The notes below the pieces were generated by a model. It saw nothing but the letters and a program-made list of their open reading frames with translations. It was not told where the DNA came from and searched no databases. The position numbers and the translations under genes were made by a program. A stretch of DNA of 64,000 nucleotides from Artemia franciscana (Eukaryota > Arthropoda > Branchiopoda > Anostraca > Artemiidae): positions 56,999,866-57,063,865 of the forward strand of contig NC_088866.1 of NCBI RefSeq assembly GCF_032884065.1. Direction: 5' to 3'. This document shows positions 22,925-33,172 of the stretch, one piece after another (positions within the stretch are counted from its first letter, which is position 1; every line of letters begins with the position of its first letter).

Positions 22925-22982
22925 CTGCATTGACCCAGTCAGATTGGTACAGTTACAGTCAACAGCCTCAACCCCCATGCCA
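22925..22982 (-). CDS. Possible 58-nt exon inside the Fis1-like intron
   Basis: Acceptor TTTGTTACAG and donor CAG|GTAAAA flank 58 nt. One frame is open and reads GMGVEAVDCNCTNLTGSMQ, but it does not match the phase of exon 'a' (phase 0), which would hit TGA after four codons. It may be a poison cassette exon, an exon of another transcript or chance. No homology recognised. Confidence 0.25.
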
Positions 22983-23451
22983 CTGTAACAAATAAAAACT
23001 TTTAATAAATCTAACAAAACTAAGTAAACGCTCAGAATACGGATATTACAAGATTGGCTGAGCTAAAATATTTCCAAAAATGCAGTATTATTTTTTTTGT
23101 TTATACTGGTTCCAACCACTAGAAATTCCAAACAGGTTTAAAACACTTTTCACCATACAATTCAGTAAATTAATTTCAGTCTTAAAATCCCTCTCAAACT
23201 ATCTTTCGTCAAACTCTCAAAGTTTGATTAGTATGAAATCACAATACTCAAAATGATGTTTAATAATAAAAAAATAAATGTATTTTTTATTAATTTGAAA
23301 AAAAGAATATACAAATTGAACGCAAGCCTTAAATGATAGCTTAATTTAAAGGCCATTAATTATAGAATTAATACAATTTTTAACTGTATTATAGGTTATG
23401 AATAAAATCTATAATTTACAGAACGCTAGCCTAATAATACAGCAGATTTTG

Positions 23452-23452
<1 letters not shown>

Positions 23453-23485
<33 letters not shown>

Positions 23486-23545
23486 ACTGTCCAGGCCCTA
23501 AGAGTCAGTCAAGGTTTTTATTGGCTAAAAAAAAAAAAAAAAAAA
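23453..23545. repeat. Two poly-A runs
   Basis: Runs of roughly 29 and 20 A residues on the plus strand, with about 40 bp between them, inside the Fis1-like intron. They could be T-tracts of minus-strand sequence or insertion tails. Confidence 0.8.
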
Positions 23546-23706
23546 TGAAAATTATAAAAAATTAACTTAATCAGCCTGGCTTGAGACTCAATTATGCTCT
23601 GTTTAGAATTATCCGCACATAAATGTACAGAATTTTGGACAGATTGGGCAACACAAATATTGTTAGAAAATCAACTATAAAAATCAAGTAAAAACAAAAG
23701 TTATAC

Positions 23707-23915
23707 TTTCAACCGATAATGACCATATGCACGGGCGTATAAGCACTCAAATTCCTTTTTCTTGTCACAACTAAAGAGAAGTCCTTTTAAAATTTTCATC
23801 CAATCAGTATATTTTCACGTTCTCGACTCTCGACTAGGCAATGCGCATAGTCTAATTTTGAATCATATGTAATTTCTCCTTTGGCCAATTCGTTAACGTA
23901 TATTTGCTCAATATT
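23707..23915 (-). pseudogene. Fis1-like gene, exon 'a' (one frameshift)
   Basis: A 209-nt exon with acceptor CCTTTCAG and donor AAA|GTATAA. It encodes NIEQIYVNELAKGEITYDSK, LDYAHCLVESRERENILIG and, after a one-base deletion near 23798, MKILKGLLFSCDKKKEFECL and ARAYGHYRLK. This is the first part of a Fis1-like domain (compare YA-x-CLV-x-S and G-x-YRLK-x-Y in Fis1). A 1-nt loss (CCAATC where the array copies have CCCAATC) breaks the frame. The first coding exon (MEKEISWKW in the array copies) was not found upstream. Confidence 0.75.
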
Positions 23916-24094
23916 CTGAAAGGATTGTTAATTAATTAGAGCTAGAGGGTTTAGTTCAAAAGTGTATCATTTTATTGCAAGCCATAAATGGAATTATGGC
24001 TTGCAATTAACAGCAGAATTATGGCTATTGATACTTGGCAAAAATGACTCATAATCGAAAACATTGTTTGTCAAGTTTGTTATCAAATAATAAG

Positions 24095-24240
24095 AGTAAG
24101 TAAGTAAGTATGATGGCACTCAACCTTCAAGGTCCAAACCAGCAGTATTGATCTCCATTTTGTGGCTCTTTGGCCAGAAAGTACAATGGAGGGGGCATTC
24201 TGTACTTTTGCAAACCCTTCCAACTTACATCACAAGTAGA
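24095..24240 (-). repeat. SINE fragment, 3' body
   Basis: Shares the TGATCTCC-TTT and GGCCAG-AAGT-CAATGG blocks with the SINE at 24320-24512, in the same orientation, but lacks the tRNA-like head. It ends in an AAGTAAGTAAGT repeat at 24094-24110, a plausible SINE tail on the minus strand. Confidence 0.55.
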
Positions 24241-24319
24241 GTAATCAAAAAGACACACAAGAATTTAATAGGATCTAGACAACTTTAAAACTCTTTAAAA
24301 AGTCTTCTGACAATAGCAA

Positions 24320-24512
24320 AGATAGGTAAAGGTAAAAAGGTAAAGGATACGGCATTAGACTTTACAGTCCGTACCGGCGGTGCTGATCTCCGTTTCTTGG
24401 CCCTTCAGCCAGGAAGTGCAATGGGGGGTTGGGGGCCAGCCATCCTGTGCATTCGCAAACCCTGGATCTCGAATCCAGCGCACCAAACCACTCGGCCAGG
24501 ACGGCTCTGAAA
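24320..24512 (-). repeat. tRNA-derived SINE
   Basis: On the minus strand the head reads CTGGCCGAGTGGTTTGGTGC (A-box like), GCTGGATTCGAGATCCAG (anticodon arm and loop) and GGTTTGCGAATGC (B-box like), resembling a type II tRNA (Leu or Ser). A shared body and a TTTACC-repeat tail follow. The layout is that of a Pol III SINE rather than a functional tRNA, whose acceptor stem does not close here. Confidence 0.65.
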
Positions 24513-24764
24513 GATAGATAGTCTTTCTACCAATAAATGTTTGATGAATCGTCAGTACTTGTGCTTAACAAAGGGTGAACAGGCACAAATTTGAGTTACA
24601 AGTGAGTAACATAAAGGTACAGATTTCTATAGATAAAAATGTTTCTATAGAAAAAAATTAAGTTTGTTACTTTTAAGTTAGGTTCATTTAGACTAGGTTA
24701 GCATAACTGGCCACATATTATTTTGAAACTTTCTCGGCTGCTACTATTACTCCTTCTGCTCAGT

Positions 24765-25095
24765 GACAGAGGGTTTCTTTTCATCCAAAAACTTTTGACT
24801 CTTTCGACTATCACCTTTGTCAATTTTTAGAGACAGAGGGTTTCTATCAATTTGTCAATTTGTAGTGACAAAGACTTTCTTTTATCCAAAAACTTTCGAC
24901 TCTTTCGACTATCACCTTTGTCAATTTTTAGTGACAGAGGGTTTCTTTTCATCCGAAAACTTTTGACTCTTTCGACTATCAAGTTCGTCAAATTTTAGTG
25001 ACAGAGGGCTTCTTTTCATCCAAAAACTTTCAACCCTTTCGACTATCACCTCGGTCAATTTGTAGTGACAGAGAGTTTGCTTTCATCCAAAAACT
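24765..25095. repeat. Minisatellite, about 67-bp unit
   Basis: About four and a half diverged direct units, each with GTGACAGAGGGTTTCTTTTC, ATCCAAAAACTTT, GACTCTTTCGACTATCACC and TTTGTCAATTTTTA. Units differ by substitutions and one shortened unit near 24840-24870. Units are contiguous, so this is not a CRISPR-type array. Confidence 0.85.
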
Positions 25096-25099
25096 ATAG

Positions 25100-26395
25100 C
25101 TTCTATCACTCTCTATATATCATTAATCATACCATTTAATCGTTTATATCATTTAAATAAACAGGACAATGTAATTAGGTTTTTCGGAAGCTACTGTTGC
25201 TAAATCTTCTTAATAAATGCAGATTCTTAGGCCTCGGGTTAAATACTGCTGATTAAATATTAAATTTGTAGGTTCAAAATTAGTGAACCCACTAGCTGGT
25301 ATTAATAGTAATGTGTTTGTTCCAGGACACAATTGTAATTAATGCCCATTAATTATTTGTTACCATTTTCAGCCTAAAATGGTGGGTATAAATAAACTTA
25401 GACCCTAAAATACTTATAATACACAAAAGGGGCTACAATCCTTTCAACACGTATTCAGTCCATTCAATGCATATAGAAATTATTGTTTTTATATTGTTTG
25501 GTTTTCATGAAAACACCCAATGATTTATTTTGAAAATGGCAAATAGATAATGATGTTGAACCTTCTCTTGACTTACTCGGCACATGTTTAAGAATTTTAT
25601 ATTTTAGCACCTTTGATTTCATTGATATCTGGACTCTTGCCTGAAATATGGAAATAATTCCCTTGCAGCTTTCTTTTCTCAATTTCAAATATTTTTTATA
25701 TGCAACCAATCTGTATTAAAATAAATTATCGGATAATTATTGAAATACGATTCAATTACTGAATGATAAATAGCTTCTATGAAAAGGTATAATTTGCTTA
25801 AAATATATTATGCTAGCCAAAGCCTAGAATTCTCTACTACTTTAGACAGTAGTTGATGAACCTGAAGCTGTGAAGTATAAATTTCTATCAATACTAATTT
25901 CTAAATAATAATAATGTGTGTCAACTTTTTCGGTTTTGTAACAGTGCTTTCCTGATAATGTAAGTTTATCTGCCCATTGATTAAAAGTTTGGGCATTTGT
26001 CTTTTACGTTTCTATATTTTGCGTTTTTACATTTTCAATCTGACTTTTATGTTTGACAGTAGTGCTACACTATAATCGTTTGTTTCTTATCATCTATAAA
26101 TAGAGTTCTGAAGCTATTTGATTGTAATCAGATGAGTAGATTATTTATAAACATTAAGAATTGCAGAATGCTGAGAGCCCTGTTTGACACTGACATCTCA
26201 ATATGTACAAAAACATGTCACTTTTCTCAAGTATACAAGTCTATTTCTTTATTTCCACTCCTGCCATATCTATGGTTGATAACATGGTTGATGTCTACCG
26301 CAGTATTTTGGTGAATGTTTATAATGGCTAGTCTTCTCAGTCTAGAATTGTGTCAGTTAAGAGCTCTTTGTTAGTCTATCCTCTTCTATTCATCC
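25100..26395. other. Unrecognised AT-rich sequence
   Basis: A 81-codon minus-strand frame (25464-25709) and a 60-codon plus-strand frame (26132-26314) show no recognised domain. Nothing else supported. Confidence 0.3.
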
Positions 26396-26404
26396 TCAAA
26401 TATT

Positions 26405-28055
26405 TGAATCCAACAGTTCATGGTAACAAACAGTAGTAAGAAGCAACCCGGCTCAATAGTAACCAAAACTAAAAAAAAAAAATGCAATTTTGATACCAAT
26501 AAGTTTCACCAAGATTAGTCTTCCCCATCAAAAGATACAAGCCTGAGAAAATTTGCCTTATTTTAGAAAATAGGGGGGAAACCCACAAAGTCATAAAATC
26601 TTAACAAAATCACACCATCAGATTCAGCATATCAGAGAACCTTATTGTAGAAGTTTCTATCTCCTATCTACAAAAATGTGGAATTTCACATTTTTTGCCA
26701 GAAGACAGATGATGGATCCGTGTTAATTTTTTTTTTTTTTACTCCAGGGGTGATTGTATCAACTCAGTGGTCCTAGAATGTCGTGATGGGGCTCATTCTA
26801 ATGGAAATTAAAAGTTCTAGTGCCCTTTTTAAGTGACGAAAAATTGGAGGGCACGTAGGCCCCCTCCCATGCTCATTTTCCCCCCAAAGTCACCAGATCA
26901 AAATTCTGCGATTGCCTTTTTATTCACCATAGTCGAATAATCGAATAACTGTCTTTGGGGACTACTTACTCCCCTGCAGTCCCCATGGGTGGGGCTGCAA
27001 GTCACAAACTTTGAACTGTGTTTGCATATAGTAATGGTTACTGGGAAGTGCACAGACGTTGTCAGGGGGATTTTCTTGGTTTCGGGGGGGGATTTTGGGG
27101 GAGGTTACATGGGAGGGTATTTCCATGCAGGAGCTTCTCATGGGGGGAGAGAATTTCAATGAAGGGGGCGCAGGGTTTTCTAGCATTATTTGAAAAAAAA
27201 CAATGAAAAACTTAGTATCAAACGTTTTTTCTACTGAAAGTAAGGATCAGCAAAAAAACTCAAAAAACAAAAATTATTACGCATATGAGGGCTTTACCTC
27301 CTCATAATACCTTACTCTTTACGTTAAAGTATTTTTAGTAATTTCAACTATTTATTTTACGGCCTTTGTGATTCAGAGGTCATTCTTAAGGAATTGGGAC
27401 AAAACTTAAGCTTTAGCATAAAGAGCAAGGTATCGACGGGGGGTGAACCCCTTCATATGCACAATAAAAACAGACGAATATAGAAGATCGTTACGCAAGT
27501 TCAAGGTCTAGTGCCCTTTTTAAGTGACCAAAAAAATTGGAGGGCACCTAGGCTCCCTCCAATGCATATTTTCTCTCAAAGTCACGGGATCAAAATTTTG
27601 AGATACCCATTCTGTTCAGCTTAGTCAAAAACCTATTAAATATGTCTTTGAGGATGGCTTAATCCCCCAGAGTCCCCTGGGAGGGGCTGCAAGTTACAAA
27701 CTTTCCCTTTTTGGAAATTCCCTCCATATGAGGGAATTTCCATGAAGGAAATTCATGGAAAAACTAAGTTTTTTTAATTGCAAGTAAGGAGTGACATCAA
27801 AACTCAAAACGAACAGAAATTACTCCATATATGAAAGGGCTTTTCCTTCCACAACACCTCACTTTTTACACTAAAGCTTTTTTTATTATTTTGAAAAGTG
27901 CAGTTGTGACAGAGTCAAACTTTAGCACAAAGAGCAAGGGGTAGCAGAGAAGTAACTCCTTTTATATATGGAGTAATTTCCATTTGTTTAAAGTTTTAAT
28001 GTTGCTCCTTACTTGCAGTTAAAAAACTTTTTTCTTATTTAATTGTTACAAAGTG
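26405..28055 (-). mobile_element. F element copy, inverted
   Basis: Runs from a degenerate terminal hairpin (AACAGTTCATGGTAACAAAC) through the block AGTAGTAAGAAGC, the CTATCTACAAAAATGTGG block, a T run, the TTTTTAAGTGACGAAAAATTGG block, the inverted TTTACGTTAAAG/CTTTAGCATAAAG stem and finally a degenerate palindrome at about 27757-28040. The neighbouring copy at 28.08-29.87 kb is in opposite orientation. No protein recognised; small frames are repeat shadows. Confidence 0.75.
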
Positions 28056-28088
28056 AAGATTTTCGCCTCCTAGTTGGCTTTTGTGGTA

Positions 28089-28389
28089 ATTAAATAAAAA
28101 AAAACTAGTTTTTTTAGCTGAAAGTAAGGAGCGACATTAAAACTTAAAACGAACAGAAATTACTCCGTATATGTAATGGGTTGTCCCCTCCGCAGTCCCA
28201 CGCTCTTTACGCTAAAGTTTGACTCTTTGCCACAATTCTACTTTTTAAAACAATTTAAAACTTTAGTGTAAAGAGCGTGGGACTGCGGAGGGGACAACCC
28301 ATTACATATACGGAGTAATTTCTGTTCGTTTTAAGTTTTAATGTCGCTCCTTACTTTCAGCTAAAAAAACTAGTTTTTTTTATTTAATT
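28089..28389. repeat. Near-perfect palindrome, arms about 132 bp
   Basis: Left arm 28089-28220 and right arm 28257-28389 are inverted copies with very few mismatches, around a 36-bp spacer. The arms include TTTAGCTGAAAGTAAGGAGC, CTTAAAACGAACAG, TACTCCGTATATG and CGCTCTTTACGCTAAAG. Homologous palindromes lie at 46770-47071 (clean), 20192-20488 and 27757-28040 (degenerate), and 45035-45240 (truncated). Confidence 0.9.
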
Positions 28390-29833
28390 TCTGAACGTTT
28401 TTGAATTAATGCATGTTTGATTTTGGCTCTCCGCACATAAATTATTGAAATGAAATTAGTATATTAATTTTTTTTGGCTAAATGGCTTTCTCTTAGTTTT
28501 GATCAGACGATTTTGAGAAATAAGGGGTGGGGAAGGAGGCCTAGCTGCCCTCCAATTTTTCGGTTACTTAAAAAGGCTACTACAACTTTTAATATTCAAC
28601 GAACGTTTTTATTAGTAAAAAATATACGTAACTTAAGAATTAACTTACGTAACAAACTTTTATATTCTTATATTTTTATTTTATATTCTATTTTTATTAT
28701 GTGTACGAGGGGGTTTGTACCCTCGTTAATACCTCACTCTTTACACTAAATCGTAAGTTTTGTCCCAATTCTTTAAGAATGACCCATGAATCAAAAAGGC
28801 CGTAGAATAAATAGTTGAAATCACTAAAAATATTTTAGCATAAAGAGCGAGGTATTTATCTCCTCCTAAATACCTCGCTCTTTATGCTAAAGTATTTTTA
28901 GAACCCTTCATATGCGTAATAATCTCTGTTTGTTTTAAATTTCAATGCTATTCCTTACTTTCATTTGAAAAAAAGTTTTCATGTTTATTTTTTCATTGTT
29001 TTTTTTTTATAGTAATGCTAGAAAATCCTGCGCCCTTTTCATTGAATTTTTATTCCCCCATGACATATTCCTCAAAGGAAAGATCCTCCCACAAAGCCCT
29101 CTCCCATCAACCCCACCCCCCAAACCAAAAAATCCCCATGAAAACGTCTGTACACTTCCCAATAACCATTACTATATGTAAACACTGGTCAAAGTTTGTA
29201 ACTTGCAGCCCCTCCCTCAGGGATTGTGGGGGAGTAAGTCATCCCCAAAAACATAGTTATTATGATTTTCGACTATGTTAAACAAAATGGCTATCTCAAA
29301 ATTTTGATCCGTTGACTTTAGGAAAAAAATGAGCGTGGGAGGGGGCCTAGATGCCCTCCAATTTTTTTGGTCACTTAAAAAGGGCACTAGAACTTTTCAT
29401 TTCCGTTAGAATGAGCCCTCTTGCGACATTCTAGGACCACTTGGTCGATACGATGACCCCTGGGAAAAAAAAAACAAAAAAAAAAAAACAAACAAATAAA
29501 CACGCACCCGTGATTTGTCTTCTGGCAAAAAATGCAAAATTCCACATTTTTGTAGATAGGAGCTTGAAACTTCTACAGTAGGGTTCTCTGATACGCTGAA
29601 TCTGATGGTGTAATTTTCGCTAAGATCCTACGACTTTTAGGGGGTGTTTCCCCCTATTTTCCTAAATAAGGCAAATTTTCTCAGGCTCGTAACTTTTGAT
29701 GGCTAAGACTAAACTTGATGAAACTTATATATTTAAAATCAGCATTAAAATGCGATTCTTTTGATGTAGCTATTGATATCAAAATTCAATTTTTTAGAGT
29801 TTTGGTTACTATTGAGCCGGATCGCTCCTTACT

Positions 29834-29855
29834 ACAGTTCGTTACCACGAACTGT
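29834..29855. other. Terminal hairpin of F element
   Basis: ACAGTTCGT, loop TACC, ACGAACTGT: a perfect 9-bp stem with a 4-nt loop at the element end. Confidence 0.8.
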
Positions 29856-30074
29856 TTGATATGAACAGATTCCCTTGAAAAACCAAAGTTTAATTAAATA
29901 CCTTTTGATGATATGCAACATTAGTAAAATTGAAAAGAGACAGCAAAAAGTGACTGAAACCTTGTTTCAAACTTATTTGCAAAAAGAAACAGTCTTAATA
30001 ATTAAAAACTCAACTATTATAAACTTATTATAAAAAAATAGCTTTTATTCTAAATTTTAGAAAAATATTCTAAC

Positions 30075-30195
30075 CTTTGGGGGAAGGGTTCTTCTTTAGT
30101 TCTCGGCTTCTTTAGTTCTGGGTGGATTTCAGTGGCTTTGTTTGACTTTGGGCTTCTTTTTCTGGCTACTTCATTATTTTTAATTATGACGATAT
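30075..30195 (-). CDS. Fis1-RING family linker exon
   Basis: A 121-nt segment with acceptor CATTTTTTAG and donor CAAAG|GTTAGAA. In its open frame it reads IVIIKNNEVARKRS...KKPRTKEEPFPQ, aligning with IVVLKNDELPSPRQ...PGPRTKEERSPE of the array copies. It starts in phase 1 (needs one base) and ends in phase 2, where the array coding sequence would continue GA|TGAG. It lies 5' of the Fis1-like exons at 22-24 kb on the same strand, the reverse of the expected order. A continuing coiled-coil/RING exon was not found. Confidence 0.55.
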
Positions 30196-30845
30196 CTAAA
30201 AAATGAAGAGTTGTCAGTTAGCTGATACTAAGAGCCAACTTATAAATATACATAAATGAAATCAGAGGCTAAGTGAATTATTCCTTGGAATGGGATGGAT
30301 TAGTTGTTAGAGTTCTGAGTTCCTAAGTTAAACCTGCTAATCCCTGAAGATGAAGGATTAGGCCTGGTGATAGCAAGCATGTTGGTCAATTTGCAGTTTA
30401 CAACATAATTTAGCAGGGATAAAAGTGAATATATCATTTGGTACCCTTTTTATGGTATTTCACAATTCAATAATTGCTTCCCAGAAGATCACATTTTGAG
30501 CCCTAAAAGGGCTCATAACAGCCCATAGTTAACTCAAATTATAAGCCAAAATTAAAAAAAACTGGGAGTGAAAAAAAAATGTAATTTGTAGTTGATTCAG
30601 GAGTGATAATTAATATTTTTCTTAGTCTTAATAGTAAAATGTTAACTTTGAAAATGAATCTTAAAAAATTTTCAAAAGCACATAAAAAATCCTCAAAATG
30701 AACTCAGTTTTATTGTGAAATTATTTTTGAGGGGGTTCAGACTATTTAAAAAAATCCACAAATTGCTTAGAAAATAACTTTTTACAACTAAAACTAAAGA
30801 AAATAATAATTAACATCCCTGAATCAGTAGCAAAATGGCAAATTT
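30196..30845. other. Unrecognised AT-rich sequence
   Basis: No supported feature. A weak tRNA-like stretch near 30295-30350 is listed among rejected items. Confidence 0.3.
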
Positions 30846-30849
30846 CTTT

Positions 30850-31095
30850 TTAAGAAACCAAAGGCATTTGAAAACTCAGTCGCTTCTCAGTTATTAACCT
30901 AATAGTGAATTTCTTCTCTTAAAACTTTGTCTACAGCATCACTCAGGCTAAAAAGTATCATATTACAAAGTAAATTATTACCTACAGAGACCTAACTAAT
31001 GCCTTGATAATTACCACACTTTCTCGTATCACCTTTCTTATACAGTGGTTTAATTAAGATTTTTTTAAAATGGCTAGGTACTTCCCCTTTCAATC
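30850..31095 (-). pseudogene. LINE RT fragment
   Basis: Minus-strand reading gives HFKKILIKPLYKKGDTRKCG and NYQGIS, then NNLLCNMILFSLSDAVDKVL and IRLITEKRLS. This is the RT finger region (PLYKKGD...NYRGIS) of a non-LTR retrotransposon, probably the family seen at 4.9-5.2 and 6.1-6.4 kb. Stops interrupt it. Confidence 0.65.
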
Positions 31096-31835
31096 AGATA
31101 TGTTTTGGGGAACGATGGGCTTGGGGAGGGGACCTGATTACACTCCATTCATTTTTTACTCTTTAAAAGGGCACTAAAGCTTCCGTTTACAATGAAGTGA
31201 GCTCCATCATATCCAAAGCTTATACCACCAAACCATAAAAACATGTATTTCCGGGGTATAACTTACAACCCTTGCCCATGGGCTGGGGATTATGTTCACC
31301 CTGAAGACATTGTCATATGATTTTTTGACTATTGATATTAAAATGGCTATCTCAAAACTTAAATTGAACGCGTTTTGGGAAAAGAGGATGTCAAAGAGGA
31401 GGCTGGTTGCTCTCCATAATGTTTGGGGCTAGAACTATACATTTCCAATCAAATGAGCCTCTTCTAAAGTTCAAACCACCACCCCTCTCATAAGAACGTT
31501 ATAGCCCCCTGGGGTATCACTTATAACCCTTACATCCAGTCTTTGGGGAATTCTCTCAACCCCAAGGCATTATTATATGGTCTTTGGACTATTTCTGAAC
31601 AAACTGCCGTCTCAAAATTTCTATCAGATGTATGTGCAGGAAATATGACGTGCGGGTGGGTGGCCGCCCTCAGAACACTGAATTATAAACAGGGCACTAT
31701 AACACCTGATTTCCAATCAAATGAGCCCAATGCTACTGCTAAAATAGTAGTTGTAGGGGTAGTAGAAGTATTATCATTTTTGTTTCCCAGAGACATTTCA
31801 TATGGAACAGATGGTGGTATAATAGTCCAAAGGTG
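31096..31835. repeat. Degenerate F-like tandem modules
   Basis: About three successive modules of roughly 230 bp carry GGGCACTAAAGCTT/GGGGCTAGAACTAT/GGGCACTATAACACC followed by AATGAG or AATGAAGTGAGC, GGGGTAT-ACTT-AACCCTT and a GGCTATCTCAAAA/GCCGTCTCAAAAT block. The same order of blocks occurs in F bodies. A 97-codon plus frame (31543-31836) is a by-product of these modules. Confidence 0.45.
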
Positions 31836-33170
31836 ACATACCTTTGCCTACAGTGTTGACAAAAACCCCACAGCCCATTTATTCATGAGAAGCTGAAAAG
31901 TACTTAGAGGCATAGGACAGGTTACTGAACTGCATAAATCTGAAATGCTTCTGAAGACAAAGCATATTCTAAAAGTAATTTAAAACAAAGATATGACAGT
32001 TGAAGTTGTAATACGATGGACCTGAAAGTCATATAAAAAGGACATATTAGAGGAAGTATATTTAGCTATTGTGGAAAAGGACAACCTATAATTCAATCGT
32101 TGGAAAATAAATCAGAGGAAGAAGAAGAATCTGACCTAGATATTTTATGTGACAACAAATTAAGAGATAGGCATGTTACAAACGTGGAAATGAAGCAACA
32201 AGTAAAAGATTCTGAGACTAAAACTGAAACACAGGAAGAAAAATATACTGACATCAATGCCCTTTAAATAGCTAGTCTTCCCAACAACTCTGGATGATTT
32301 TAAGACAAAGATGTATCTAGAACAAAATCTTGGGGAGACCAAATGTGACCAGGGAGCCATCAATGGACCAAATTGACTAAGTATATTTAAGAACAAAAGG
32401 AAAAATAAGCAAAAAAGAATGACGGCACCATAAAAAAATCTGGGAACCAGGGTCCCCTGGCCCCCTTGATCTGCCCCAGTTGTAAGAAATAAAAACGACA
32501 TAAGGCAATGTAGGAAAAATTCTACCCAAAAACACCAGTAGCATCTTTTAGGTAATTTCACAATCAACAATCTCTCTAGAGCCCTAAAGAAATCTTCATA
32601 CCAACAAAAATAGCTTGAAAAAAACGAAAAGAAAATAACGGGTGGAAATATACAACACTTTAGTAAATGTCTTACTAAAGGTGCAGCTCTTTATACCCCA
32701 TATAAGCCATACAAATTTACACTATTTGCACACAAATCCTAAGAACGAGTTTATTGAACTCGTCTTGGAGTCCAGTGAACTTCTGCAGAAATAGGGAGAA
32801 GATCCTTGGCAAAGTCTTCGTTTCAGAGCTATATTCTGTGATGGAGGATACCATATTTGATGCTTCATTTTCTAATAAACTTGCAATTGTAACCGCAATA
32901 TCAGCTTGGAATGAACACTAGGAAAGAGGCTACTTGATGTTAGCAAGGCTAATGACAAAATCAAGCAGGGTAAGACATAAACGTAGAAGACTTAGACCAG
33001 AATGAGTGAACTGCAAGAGCTGAAACCCAACAAGTACTACTTACTTTGTTTAAAAAAATAGTTTGAGCTATTTATAAAACAAGAAAAACAAAGAATATTG
33101 ATGTAAAAAGAAAGCAAAAGCTAGCATCCTTCGGAAAAATTCAACTTTGAATTTATGCCTTTCCTCTTGT
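31836..33170. other. Unrecognised sequence
   Basis: A plus-strand stretch around 32100-32230 is rich in Glu and Lys codons (EEEESDLDILCDNKLRDRH-like) but is not recognisable as a family. A minus frame at 32160-32570 is hydrophobic by base composition only. Nothing firm. Confidence 0.3.
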
Positions 33171-33172
33171 TA

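Larger units (their letters stand above)
28083..29866 (+). mobile_element. F element copy, best preserved
   Basis: About 1.78 kb with a near-perfect palindrome at the left (28089-28389), a second long stem (TTTAGCATAAAGAGCGAGG with its inverse near 28840-28895), conserved body, an A-rich run (29466-29500) and a terminal hairpin at 29834-29855. Same structure as 46.77-48.50 kb. No coding capacity, so non-autonomous. Class uncertain: the 3' hairpin recalls Helitron-like elements, the palindromes recall foldback elements. Confidence 0.75.

Noticed and set aside
24765..25095. Possible CRISPR array
   Set aside because: Units are contiguous with no variable spacers, and the window is eukaryotic.
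25464..25709. 81-codon minus frame tested as a missing RING exon of the Fis1-RING family
   Set aside because: It has no paired cysteines or CGH motif and does not align with the RING or coiled coil.
26962..27206. Frames rich in Pro/Ser or Gly (also 28981-29281, 44237-44525)
   Set aside because: Homologous sequence recurs in all F copies and reads differently in each; non-coding repeat.
30295..30350. tRNA-like or SINE-like stretch (GGATTAGTTGTTAGAG with GTTAAACC)
   Set aside because: Box matches are weak, stems do not form and no second copy was found.
31543..31836. 97-codon plus frame
   Set aside because: It falls in degenerate F-like modules and its reading follows the repeat units, not a protein family.
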